Assembly: GCA_012656075.1 (NCBI GenBank)
Contig: JAAKBF010000049.1
Span: 558,001-622,000 of the forward strand
Reading direction: 5' to 3'
Source of the DNA: Phytophthora hibernalis
Taxonomy: Eukaryota > Oomycota > Peronosporomycetes > Peronosporales > Peronosporaceae
Length of the DNA: 64,000 bases
A model generated the notes under the pieces. That model was not told where the DNA came from. It was given only the letters and a program-made list of their open reading frames with translations, and searched no databases. A program made the position numbers and the translations under genes. Of the stretch, positions 23,201 through 33,156 are shown piece by piece; the stretch's first letter is position 1, and each line of letters starts with the position of its first letter.

Positions 23201-25673
23201 CAGTGCTGTACGTCGAGCAAGCCTCTCGATCTTACGCACTTCCCGAGGACTTAAGCGTGGGTTTTGCGCAGCAACAATCCCCCATGTTCACTGTCCTGTT
23301 CATCGTCGTCCGCCTCGTCATCTTCTGCATCATCCTCTTCGTCTTCATCATTATCCTCTTCTTCCGCAACGTCCTCGATTTCCTCTTTCAACTGTTGGGT
23401 TAAGCGACCAATTTGCGCGTTTTGAGCTTCGTCGGCCATTTTACAAAGCTCCCGAAGAGTTTCCAAACGCCAATTCCATTCCCCAACGAGGTGAGCTGGA
23501 AGTGCTGGGGATTTGCTGCTTCCTGCTGGATCTCTACTTCAGCGTCAACACCCTCATTGTTATTGTTCTCTCCTGGTGAATCACCCACTCCGTCCTCCCT
23601 AGGATTCGCTTCTTCGATTGCTGGAGCAACCACCGGTGAGAGGGTTCGTAAGATACCTTGAGCGCGTTCATAAAGCGCGTAGCAGGCACACACGAGGTCA
23701 TGACTGAAGTAAACATCGCAGAATTCGTTGAATCCGTTTTGGTCGTAAAACCGGGTGACATCTGTGCGAGGTGTCAGCTCACTGAATGACACAGCTTGTG
23801 GGGTCTCACTCCATTCAATATTTCATCGACAAGGTTTGCTACGAAAAAGTGACTCTCGCTTTGCTCCACGCGTGTAAGTTGCATCTGGCGACGCCCTGAA
23901 GCAGCAAAGTTGTCTTCAGCGACGCAACTTAAACGAATCTCAACAGGGAGATCCACAAATGAATCCGTGTTTTCAGCGTCGGTGGGGTCGTTCCGAAGCT
24001 AACCCGCGGCTGAGGCTCTGCATCTAGAAACCATTTTTCGAGAAATACGCCAGCTTTGGACGACTCGAACGTGAACACAAATTGTTGAACCTCCCCAGGC
24101 AGAATCGTACCACCAAATTGGGATACCGATATTGTCGTGCAGCTTTCTAGCTCCTGCTCCTCCCTTCGAGTACGATGTCCGCGCAAATGAGCAGCCAGCT
24201 CTCCGTTCTCGTCTTCGAAAGGAGAACGCCACCATTGATAGTGCACAATCGTACTTCCATCGTTGGTAATCGAAAGTGAGCGTTGATCTTGCTCACCGAG
24301 TGGAGTGTAGAAACTCAGACGAAGAGGTGGAAGACACGCTTCAGGGTTGTCACCGCTCAAAACGTCGGTAACCTCTGATGTTGTACCGGGCCCTCATCAT
24401 CGTCCTCAACATGAGCGATTCGTAGGCTTGGGCCAATAAAGTGGTTGACCGATTCCCTTTCACCACAGACTTCGGAGAGCTCGGACTTGCATACGAGCGC
24501 AGTCGATGACGACGTGAAGCTTCATCAACGTTCGAATACGCTCGAATAGACCTATCGTCATCATCTTCGACGCTAGACTCCTCCAGGGAGCCCGATGCCC
24601 AAGTAAACAAATCGGCAGTTCCAACCGCTAGGTGACTACTGGCACTACGATCCACCTCATGGGGCTGTATCACTTCAAGCTGCTTTCGAAGTCGCCACTT
24701 CTTGCGCGCTAACAAGTTCAAAGATCGTTTTTCGAGCTTGGACAGTGGACGTGAGGCTTCATGCTCGCGCTCCTGTTGATTATCTAGATAGTCAAGTGGC
24801 CGTCGAACTCTTGACCGAGCTTCGTGCTCTCACGGATGGGACAGAACAGCCCACTGAAGATATTTCCCACAGGAACGTAACGTGTGCCTTCGTTGCGTAA
24901 ACTCACCAGCCAGACATCTTCGCCCACCTTGTCACTCAGTGGCCGAGCCTTCTGTAGTGCATCGTACATCTCACGCTGCTCGCGGTACGCAGCAGCACGA
25001 CTCATCACCAGTTCTTGAGGCGCTTTGCCAAGTCGGCGCGCTGCTCGAACCTTGAAAGTCTCCCAGTCGCGGTTCATTTGTCTCCACTTGCGTAGCACAT
25101 TTTGCTGTCGCTGTTGGGCGACCCGTTCATGGATTGGCAGTGAATTCAGCCACTTTCGATGAGCTACCGCTTCCTCCCGACGCTTTTGTGCGTCGTTTTC
25201 CAACGCTTGCTGCATCAATTTCCGAGTAGTAGCGTCCTCCGCACTGCTCTCACTCGGCATTCCACCGTTGACGTCCAGCTGAATTCGACTCATCGTCTTG
25301 CGCTTCATTGATGTCATCAGGTGCTGCGGCGATGTAGCTGCTGCACGAAGTTCCGACGCACTGGGATGACCACGCTGCTCAGCCAAGAACTTGTCGAAGC
25401 GGTCGACATCTTCAGCCCCACCTAACGCAGCGTACGACGCCAACTTTCCAGATCGTGCATCCCGCGAATGCTGCTGGCTCACCACGGCCGACACACCATT
25501 GGAGTTCCCTTCCCACGACTTGCTCCAGACACAACCTTGGCTGGCTCCTCAGGAATGGTTCTCGCAACGATAATCGTGCGGGTCTTACGGCCATTTGGCG
25601 AACTTGAGCTGTTGGCAGTGGAAGGCTTCCCACTCGGCGACGCCAAACTCGACTTGGATGCGGACTCGTTCAT
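20232..25673 (-). CDS. MYCBP-associated-like axonemal protein with a degenerate phosphoglycerate-kinase tail
   Basis: Very long gene. The N-terminal half resembles MYCBPAP, a protein of the ciliary central apparatus: KWLNSLPIHERVAQQRQQN, GTRYVPVGNIFSGLFCPI, LSFYTPLGEQDQRSLSITN, VHYQWWRSPF and SKAGVFLEKWFLDAEP. An acidic spacer follows. The C-terminal half (about 22800-20300) follows the order of a PGK fold: VLLVQLDLDLAP, VVLVSELSRP, MLLLEHVDA, FEGVFAFGTLGAKNADVHS, RPCVVTAVVGGK, IRLIDSLLEFVHEIYFVGEV, LMLPVDWIVGD, WTFRAMDIGP, IVNGICGAVEFLEFCSGT and VFIAGISTASW. The substrate His of SHLGRP is Glu here and the GGGDT nucleotide loop reads AGIST, so kinase activity is unlikely. Start MNESASKSS. At least six frame breaks or introns separate the blocks, so exon borders are approximate. 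Divergent from the ankyrin gene over 82 bp. Confidence 0.72.
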
Positions 25674-25755
25674 CGTCTTCTTCTCGAATGGAGCCTAAAA
25701 CCAAAGCGTCGCAGGCGGCGGCTGTTGACAAAAAGTCGCGGATCTTTCGTCACTA

Positions 25756-26414
25756 ATGACTTGGCCAGAAGGCGGCAAGCACCTGCCGCTCTGGGATGCG
25801 ATCTACAACGGGGACATTGTGACAGCCCAGAAGCTCCTCGTGACGAAGGCCGGTGCATCACAAGTGAACACTCCCACGGGGTACGCCAAGCAAAATCGTC
25901 TTCGTACACACAAGCACGAGGATCTCACGTGGACTGCAGCTCTGGCAACAGACATGTGTCCATGTTGCTGTGCAGCACGGGCACGCCAAGCTGCTGAAGC
26001 ATTTGCTCTTCACTGGTGCCGACGTCAACGCCCGAACGGTGAAGAAGTATCTACCCTTTCACGCTCTCCTCAGCATCTGATCAAAGTTTGCCTGCAACAC
26101 AAGATCAACGGCACAACGCCACTGCACTTGGCCGTCGAGATCAACCGCCGAGATATCGTGCAGGACTTGCTGCTCGCAGGTGCCAAGCCCCTACTCCGCA
26201 ACGTACAGCTCTACTCTTTCTCACCAACTAACTCAATCAGCTCACACCTGTCTTGCGTCAGGACACAGGCCAGACTGCTGTCCAACTAGCCGTGAGTCGC
26301 GGGTTCAAACCCTCGCAACGCTCCTCCGCCAAGGTGTCGACAGCCAGCAAGCTCTCGCCGCTCTTCAACCACCACAGCTCTAAAGACATCAGAACAAGGC
26401 AAAACCAAACCTAA
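25756..26414 (+). CDS. Small ankyrin-repeat protein
   Basis: Three ankyrin-like units are visible. The first is LPLWDAIYNGDIVTAQKLL. The second is VHVAVQHGHAKLLKHLLFTG followed by ADVNA, in another frame after an intron or frame break near 25880-25960. The third is TTPLHLAVEINRRDIVQDLL. A last exon reads LTPVLRQDTGQTAVQLAVSR to a stop at 26412-26414. The junction at 26203-26241 (gtacag...aatcag, with a good branch-like aactaac) would be a 38-nt intron, unusually short. An upstream ATG at 25688 opens a frame that stops after about 22 codons, so the start is uncertain. The partner is unknown; shared divergent promoter space with the axonemal gene may mean co-expression in zoospores. Confidence 0.6.
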
Positions 26415-26493
26415 TTCAACGTACCCCAAGCTGGACCCTTGCACTTGTCACCTGTATTATCCTACGTATCATAGTCAATGTCATTTTACCTCC

Positions 26494-27152
26494 TTAGAAC
26501 AGCGGGTCGTCCTTCATGGGGGCGCTTCCGCCCTGGAGCGACTCAGGAGCAGAGAAGAGGCGGTCCGCCTCAGCCAGACCGAAGCTCTCGAGCTCGTCTC
26601 CGTCCGCGTCCACAGCCGGGAACACGCCCGTCGTGGGTTGCGCTCGACGCCAAAGAGCGGCGGGTTCATGACGCTCACGGCGTGCAGCTCGTCCGTCTCA
26701 GCCTCGATCTCCACGGCTTCCGCGGCGTTCAACGCCACAAGCGAGCCTTCCTGCACGTCCTGGTACTGGCCCTGGCCCTGGTTCACGTCCAATAGCCGCA
26801 CGCGGCCACTACCGCGCGTCACCAGCAGCGCGTACACGTGGTTCTGGAACTCGAGGCGCACGGGGCACCCTTCTTCAGCACTTCCTGCTGCAGAGAGAAG
26901 CCGCACTCGTCATTCCGCACTAAGTAGCGACTTCAACATGGATTACGCCACATAAATAAAATAAGAAAATCATAGTTTTTATTTAAGAAACAAATAACAG
27001 GGCGTACCGCGTCTCGAGGGCGCCGTCGTCGCTGGTAACGACGCGGTGGCTCTGGCGCACGTCGTCCAGCGAGCGCACGAGGAAGGAGGACGGCGCGGAA
27101 GCGTGCAGGAGCGCACGAGCGGCCTGGAAACGAGCGTCGATAGCCGCAACAT
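26494..27152 (-). CDS. Small protein with a mitochondrial-type leader, function unknown
   Basis: The start at 27152 gives MLRLSTLVSRPLVRSCTLPR, Arg-rich and lacking acidic residues, like a mitochondrial presequence. After a frame break near 27095 it continues SSFLVRSLDDVRQSHRVVTS. An intron (about 26890-27010) follows, then QQEVLKKG, then (after a frame change) PVRLEFQNHVYALLVTRGSG, LLDVNQGQGQYQDVQEGSLV and NPPLFGVERNP. A final frame change leads to ESFGLAEADRLFSAPESLQG and MKDDPLF-stop. The beta-rich middle could be a cupin-like or SH3-like barrel, but I do not recognise it. About 180 residues when assembled. Divergent from the hydrolase gene over about 300 bp. Confidence 0.5.
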
Positions 27153-27455
27153 GATCAAATCAAGTAATGGCTCGCGATCTGGAAGAACATGACCATCACT
27201 CTGGTGTGTACCGTATTTACCGTATTTCCGGTACATCCTTTCAATCAACATTTTGATCTTTTCATCCAATCCGCGCACCGTTTCGTATTCCCTTTCGAAG
27301 GTCTTTTAATCAAACCCCGTCGAAACCGCAAATTAAAATCCGAGGTCTGGTCCGTTCCACTCTACAGTCGTCACGCAACGTCAAGCTCCCATCGCCTCTT
27401 TAATCGCTGGCATTTGCTCTTCCAGCAGCAGAGACTCACGCACTCCCTCTCCACC
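27153..27455. promoter_or_regulatory. Divergent promoter region (mitochondrial-type protein / hydrolase)
   Basis: 303 bp between two outward-facing starts. It includes a repeated tgtaccgtatttaccgtatttccggtaca stretch around 27206-27234 that could bind a factor. Assignment is by position only. Confidence 0.3.
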
Positions 27456-28564
27456 ATGGGCAACGGCGTGTCAAGTGAGATGGAGATCTTCGCCGAGGGC
27501 GAACTGGAGGCGGAGCTCAAGCGTCTCGGCGGCACAGGCGACGCCAGCGTCAAGCAGCTACTGGGCAAGGGCTACCGCGACGTGGTGCAGCTCGTGATCC
27601 GCCCCAAGCGCGCGCTACGACGTGCACGAACTCGGACCCGAGTGTTTCCAGGTCGCGGAGCTGTCCGTGGACCCGTCACAGGACGACGTCACGCAGGCCA
27701 GACGCAAGGACTTTGACGTGCTCAACGAGCGCGGCCTGCGCGTGTGCTGCTCGCACTGGCAGCTCTTCGCACAGGGCAGCAACTCGCCCGCCGTCACGCC
27801 CTGTCTGGTCTACTTGCACTCCAACATCGGCTCGAGACTGGACGCTCTGCGTGTCCGTGATGCGGCTCTGAAGCGCGGCTTCTCGGTGCTGACGTTCGAC
27901 TGCTGCGGCTCCGGCCTGTCTGACGGCATCTACGTGACCATGGGCTGGAACGAATCCGTGGACTTGTTCGCCGTGCTGCAGAGACTGGAGACGGACGCGT
28001 CCGTGTCGGACATTTGCCTCTATGCACACAGCATGGGCGTGTTCCCCGTCGTCACGAACCTCGCCATTCGCGCGGCCGGGGCGGCCGACAAGAAGATGCA
28101 GAACAAGCTGCAGGCGCTGCCACACGTACTGCGTACGAGTCAGCATAAGCTGCTTAAGCCCATTCGTGCTATTGTCCTGGACAGTGGCTACGCATCTATG
28201 AAGGAGGTGAATGAAGGACTGCTCAAGGAGATGCAGCAGGAAGGCTTCCCGTGCCCAAGGCGGCCATGAAGGTGGCCCTCACAGCTATCAACCGCAGCGT
28301 CAGGAAGCGCACCGAGGTCGAGATTGAACTCCTGCGTCCGTTGGACTTCGTGGGCTCTGCTACGCCCCCGCACTGTTTGTAGCGGCCAACAATGACCGAT
28401 ACGTGCCCAAGGAGCAGAGCGACGCACTTGCGAGCAAGTATGCGGGCCCGTCCAAGGTGCTACACGTTGAGGGAGAACACTACGACATTCGTGACCCCAG
28501 CAGTTACGTGCAAGCCGTCGACTTCCTGTACGATGCGCTGTACCAAACGGCATCGAAGCCGTAG
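27456..28564 (+). CDS. Alpha/beta hydrolase with an N-myristoylation-like start
   Basis: Serine hydrolase of the alpha/beta fold (prolyl-oligopeptidase/S33-like group). It starts MGNGVSSE, a good N-myristoylation context suggesting membrane attachment. The body gives LVYLHSNIGSRLDALRVRDA (oxyanion-side strand), GFSVLTFDCCGSGLSDG, the nucleophile elbow YAHSMG, IVLDSGYASM, and the acid and His in AANNDRYVPKEQSD and VEGEHYDI. Nucleophile Ser, Asp and His are thus all present. Three frame breaks (about 27610, 28255, 28365) interrupt it; the joined protein is about 365 residues. The substrate cannot be predicted; related eukaryotic proteins include acyl-protein thioesterase- or ABHD17-like enzymes. 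Confidence 0.75.
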
Positions 28565-28717
28565 TGAACTGTATTTGATAGGTATCAGCACCAGGCAGAG
28601 CAGCGATATGAATGTAAACAAAGCGAGTAAATGGTGTCATGCTTGATCGTGTTTGGATTCATGAGCATCAAACAAATAAAATAGATACCTTTTTCTCCCT
28701 CCTGTCGCTCGCTCGCT

Positions 28718-30327
28718 TTAGCGGCAGTGGTGCTTAAGGGAGAAGTCATACATGACGTCCACAAAGTAGTCCGAGGTCGAGTCGTCACTGTCGTAGAGAT
28801 CCATAAACCGAATGTGCCGCGCTGGAGAGGACTCCGAGCCGGAGCTGCAAGAATAGTCGTCCACAAAGTCGTACTCCATCATCAGCGCACGATCTTCACT
28901 GTCGCCGGGGGAGCTGCACCTCGTTGAGGTTTCATCCGTGTCACTCGATAGCCTCCGGTCTTTCCCATCTGCCTCAGCTGCCGCCACTGCATCGGCACTA
29001 CGTTTGCGCTCCAGCCGACGCTCTTCCACCTCCTCCAATTCCGCTTCAATTTCATGCCCGTAGTATTGACGCAACTCGTGCAGTGAATCAAACGGAATGG
29101 TCCCCAGAAAAGATTTGTCCATTGCGAGCCGAATCAACGTATCGCACACGCACTCGTCACGGTTCAGCAGTCCCGTTCGATACGGCGCCGTGAGCTCCAG
29201 TAGTGTTTCATGCGAGACCTTGAACATCTCATACACATCGAGCGCATCATCACATGCCATGATACGCGGCTGATTAAGCTTGAGAAGCACCAGTCCCACT
29301 CGAAGCAGCACGTGGCTGCCCTCGCAAAAGAACACGTCCCAGATCCGCAGGACAGGCTCAAAGGGCAGCGTATTGAGGAAAAGGCACAGGAACCACTTGA
29401 GCGTGAAGGGCTCAAAGTCCACGCCCAGAGTGTGCAGGTGGTTCGCCAGCACTGGCAGTTTCTGGGTCACTAGATCCGAGAAGACGCGTTGGTCCGCTCT
29501 GCTCCCAGTCATCGTGCGCGTATGATACTGCGGCGTGAGTTCCTCCACAATGGCCGATAGCACCCAGAATGCCTCTTCCTCGCCCATCTGCTGCAACAAC
29601 ACGGCAGCCAGGAAGTTCATGCTCTGGCAGTACCCCACCGAGGGGTTGCGCAGCGAATAAGCCTGCAGTACGCGTCGCAGCTCCCCAAAGTTGTCTTCTT
29701 CCGCGCACATCTCCTGCGAGCAGCGCATGGAGCTGCGCAACGCGAGCGGAAAGGTCCTGGGTAAGTCCTTCTCGATGTCCATCTCCGCGCACTTGCTCAG
29801 CGTGTGCAGTCGATGCAGCAGCGCCGGGTATGACTCCTGCGCGTCATGCCGCAGCTCCGCGGCGCCGCTGCACATCCACCAGACCTGACCACGTAGCTGG
29901 GAGGCACGCCAGCCTTCAGAAGTGCGTCGAACTGGCGCGCGTGCAGCATGAGCTCCGCCGCCGTGGCGAACGTGGAAAAGGCGGCCTTGACGCTCTTGGG
30001 CGGCGTCTTGTCGGCCTGTACGAAGCGCTTCTGGTTCTCCTTCCACTTCTGACTCACGCGATCCTGCGTCCAATCACGCGCCGCGAAGCGCTCGCTCCAC
30101 TTGTGCAGGCGGAACTTGTACAGCGCTTCAGCAGTGGCCAACTCACCCGGCGTCTGCTGTACGAGACACTGCAGCACTTGGCGCTCGCAGCGACAGGCCA
30201 GCGCCAGGCGCGCGTCGCCCGCGTCTTGGTCTTGAGCGTCCGGAACTGCGGCGGACAGGCGGAAGCGGCGCGCGGGGCGGAAACACGCCAGCTGACGCCC
30301 ATGCACGCGGTTCGTCGAGGCGTCCAT
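28718..30327 (-). CDS. TBC-domain Rab GTPase-activating protein
   Basis: Rab-GAP expected to act on vesicle traffic. The TBC signatures are complete: the arginine-finger motif IEKDLPRTFP, the glutamine-finger motif YCQSMN, and the following LLQQMGEEEAFWVLSAIVEE and PFTLKWFLCLFLNTLPFEPVLRIWD (given here as one conserved block at about 29330-29440). The N-terminus starts MDASTNRVHGRQLACFRPAR with KFRLHKWSERF and an Ala-rich helix, then passes through a frame break near 29900 into RGQVWWMCSGAAE, the entry of the TBC fold. The tail is acidic and Ser-rich (DDYSCSSGSESS) and ends SLKHHCR. About 535 residues, apparently single exon. Both catalytic fingers are intact, so GAP activity is expected; the Rab partner is unknown. 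Confidence 0.88.
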
Positions 30328-30552
30328 CGTTTTATTGTGGACAAGACGTTCTGATACCAGAAGAAGGCCTGCGAAAGAGAATAATTGTGAAAACGACCAA
30401 GCGATGCTGGTTGAAGGGTTGTACCGAAACGTCGGTACACTGCAGATTGGAGAAAGGCGGTACATGTACACGGTAAGTTAACTTCCTGCTTCTTTCTCAC
30501 GTCTCTGATTTACCGGTACATTGTCAACCAAAGACTCCTTAAGCTTATCCTA

Positions 30553-32454
30553 TTATCGATTGCTTGCAACGGCATTCAGAGGTTGTGTTGGGTCCAATTG
30601 CGGGACTTCTAATGGTGGCGGGTCAATTGGGTCAGTACTTTCTCGATTGTTGGCGTCGGGAGACGTATTTCGTGCAATCTGCCAGATTACACCCAGACGG
30701 TTAGTTTAGTTCGAATAACCAGTTTCCTATATCGCGAGGCAAAATTGGCCAAGACCATGCTTACCCGTGAGTAGATGTACCTGTCTACCGGGCGAACAAC
30801 CAGACCGATGTTCACTACAATCACCAGTATTGTAACCTCACCAAGAAGTGTGTTCACCCAGACGTAGCGCCAAAGCCGGGTGGTGTGACCACAAGAAGCT
30901 GGTTGAAACAAAAGCAAACAACGTTAGCAGTGCTTTTGTGACTCGCCAACAAATTGTCAGCACTGATCTATACATTCAAGAGAAGCAAAAATGTCGGCAT
31001 CACCAGGTAACCGAGAAACACAAAGCGGAATCGCCTGAATAAAGGCGCAATTAGTACACACTGCACGAGATATGAGCAGCACACTACGCTACACGCACCG
31101 GAATTGATCAAGTTTCATATACGTGAGTGGCGTCACAAAACAGTTCCATCGCTCGCAATTGACGGCAACCTTTAACTGTGCGATGGTGAAGTTCAGTGCA
31201 ACAATGACGCCCAACATCATCATGGATTGAAGAGCATACTCGGAGAGCAAATACCCTCGGCACTTTGGGGCGTCCGTGGGACGACACGTTGCCTTACTCA
31301 CGCTTACAACCAGATATACCATCGCAAGCAGCATCAACGATAATACCTCTCGCCGTGATAGACAAGCTCGAGTGATAGACCATCCTAGCGACCCGAGAAC
31401 AGATACACCGAGCAATGCTGCACTCGTGGCACTCTCACCGATATCTTGAGCAATGTCGAGAAACGTCTGGACTTCACCACGCTCACTGCGCTCGTTGTAA
31501 AAGGCAATTTTCAAAGCAACCGACAGCGCCTTTGCTTGCAGCACGGCTTGAAACACGTAGCAAATTTTCTGTTCGCAAACAAACGTAAGATATGCTGCCA
31601 CGAGTCGAATAATGGGAAATGTACGTAGGTATACCGGGACGTTGCGACGCATGATGTAGCACTCCAGTATCCACAGCACCATTGCAGTAAGGTACACCAC
31701 AAACAGCACTGCACCGACATTAGTGATCCCACCCGACCAAATCGTGGCACCGCCAAGCAAAGCAATTATCTTACCTCTGTATAGCGGCTGCAGTCCGAGT
31801 TCTTGGACACCCAAATGCTCTGACAACTCGCCGTCGTAGCCCAAGTTCACCATACTCACATGGCCCTGCCATCAAACAAACAAACTTTATCATCTGTATC
31901 GGAGACCACCACACTGTTTACACCAGCTCTCGTACCGTGACTCTAACCGATGCATTCCCACAGACCTGCGCCTGCAACGTATACGAACTGGGCTTGTGAA
32001 TATCAAACGACAGCGTCCATGGAAGTGTTGCTTTGGGTTCAGGAGGCGGCACTGCAAACCGCAAGGCCGCAGGGTAGTGGCACAACACAAAGTCGCTTCG
32101 AATATGCACTTCTCGCAGCTTGATTACAGCGTACGCGCGCCATTGGTCGACGTCGTACAACGTGAACACCACCGGCACCACCGTATCATTGTTTGCAGCA
32201 GCAACCCGAAGATCCGTCACCTGTAGTTGCAGCCTTGCACCTTTCTCCATTCCAAAGCCAGCAACGACAGACTGTGTATTCCATCGAACACGAGGTCCAC
32301 CCACTGTAGTTTGCCCCATCATCATCAATGCAGAGTCCTCATACTCAAACTTTAAATCAAATGCAGTCTCCACCGCCTCCACACAGCCCAGCACCACAAT
32401 CCACAGCAGGAAGCGCATCATTGACATGATCCCAATGCCCGCGAAACGACGCAT
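30553..32454 (-). CDS. Seven-transmembrane Golgi-type protein (GOST/GPR107-TMEM87-like)
   Basis: The start at 32454 gives MRRFAGIGIMSMMRFLLWIV, a signal peptide ending near CVEAVETA. A beta-rich lumenal domain of about 150 residues follows (RVRWNTQSVVAGFGMEKGA, VPVVFTLYDVDQWRAY). An intron at 31866-31923 (58 nt) joins VRELG to HVSMVNLGY, after which seven hydrophobic segments are seen, including NVGAVLFVVYLTAMVLWILE, LMLLAMVYLVVSV, MMMLGVIVALNFTIA, FVFLGYLVMPTFLLLLN and LLGEVTILVIVVNIGLVV. At least two further introns lie near 31040-31090 and 30920-30990. A last exon encodes a Pro-rich cytosolic tail ending LNAVASNR. The layout (leader, lumenal GOLD-like domain, 7TM, short tail) fits the GOST family acting in Golgi trafficking; assignment by architecture rather than strong motif. 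Confidence 0.62.
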
Positions 32455-32542
32455 TCGTTCATTGGCCAAAAATAAAAGGAGACCAGGACCAAAACGGACC
32501 AAAAAAGGTCCGCACTGAACTTCGTAACGGTCCTGCATTATT
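32455..32542. promoter_or_regulatory. 88-bp divergent promoter
   Basis: Only 88 bp separate the GOST-like start (minus) and the zinc-ribbon start (plus). It is rich in A-tracts and contains the near-inverted words ggaccaaaacggaccaaaaaaggtcc. Shared control is inferred from spacing. Confidence 0.35.
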
Positions 32543-33156
32543 ATGGCGTCCTGCCCTTCCTGCCGCGCGCAGGCGTCCGCGGGCATGCGCGCGTGCGCCC
32601 AGTGCGGCTTTCGCTTCCCAGGACCATCGTCTGCGTCCGTCCTGACCACGTGCGCCGTCGGGAGTGCGTCCGCGGCCTCTGCATCGACCGGAATAAGCCG
32701 TCGAAATATTCCCAAGAAGAAGAAAAACCCAAAGAAAAACCCAATGAGACCAAAGAAAACCCAAGGATAAGGTGGAAGTTCCACCTGCCGCTGCGGGTGA
32801 CGAAGCCGCTGCCATCTACAAACGTATGCTTGCAGCCGTACGCGGCGCCAATAAAGACCACGATGAGGTGGTCTCGGCTTTAAAGCGGACTGCAAGGAGT
32901 ACGGCCAAGGAGAGCTTCGAGCCCGGTTTTTTACGAAAGGTTGGGTGGATACTTTGGCAGTGAACTTATGCTGGAGCACATGCTGCCGCAGCTTGCCAGA
33001 CTCATCCCGGACGATAAAAAGAGGAAAAAGTTGATTAAGGTTCACGTTAAACACAGGAGAGCAGGGGGACAGGAGCTACAGGGAGTAGAAACACCCATGC
33101 TCGAAGACCCGTGTCAAGTTCAGGGACGGAAAACCCACCAATGCCAATTCAGGTGA
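32543..33156 (+). CDS. Zinc-ribbon protein, function unknown
   Basis: It starts MASCPSCRAQASAGMRACAQ with CPSC-x10-CAQC, a compact zinc ribbon. A Lys/Asn/Pro-rich linker follows (KKKKNPKKNP), then after a frame break near 32768 EVPPAAAGDEAAAIYKRMLA and VVSALKRTARSTAKESFEPG. A second frame change near 32943 leads to GGYFGSELMLEHMLPQLARL and IPDDKKRKKLIK. The 3' end is uncertain: the frame stays open to 33156 and overlaps the next gene, but the last 30 codons look non-coding. No relative is recognised. Shares an 88-bp divergent promoter with the GOST-like gene. Confidence 0.5.

Noticed and set aside
26478..26955. Plus-strand frames of about 105 codons over the small mitochondrial-type gene
   Set aside because: The minus strand has a leader, splice signals and a consistent protein; the plus frames are shadows.
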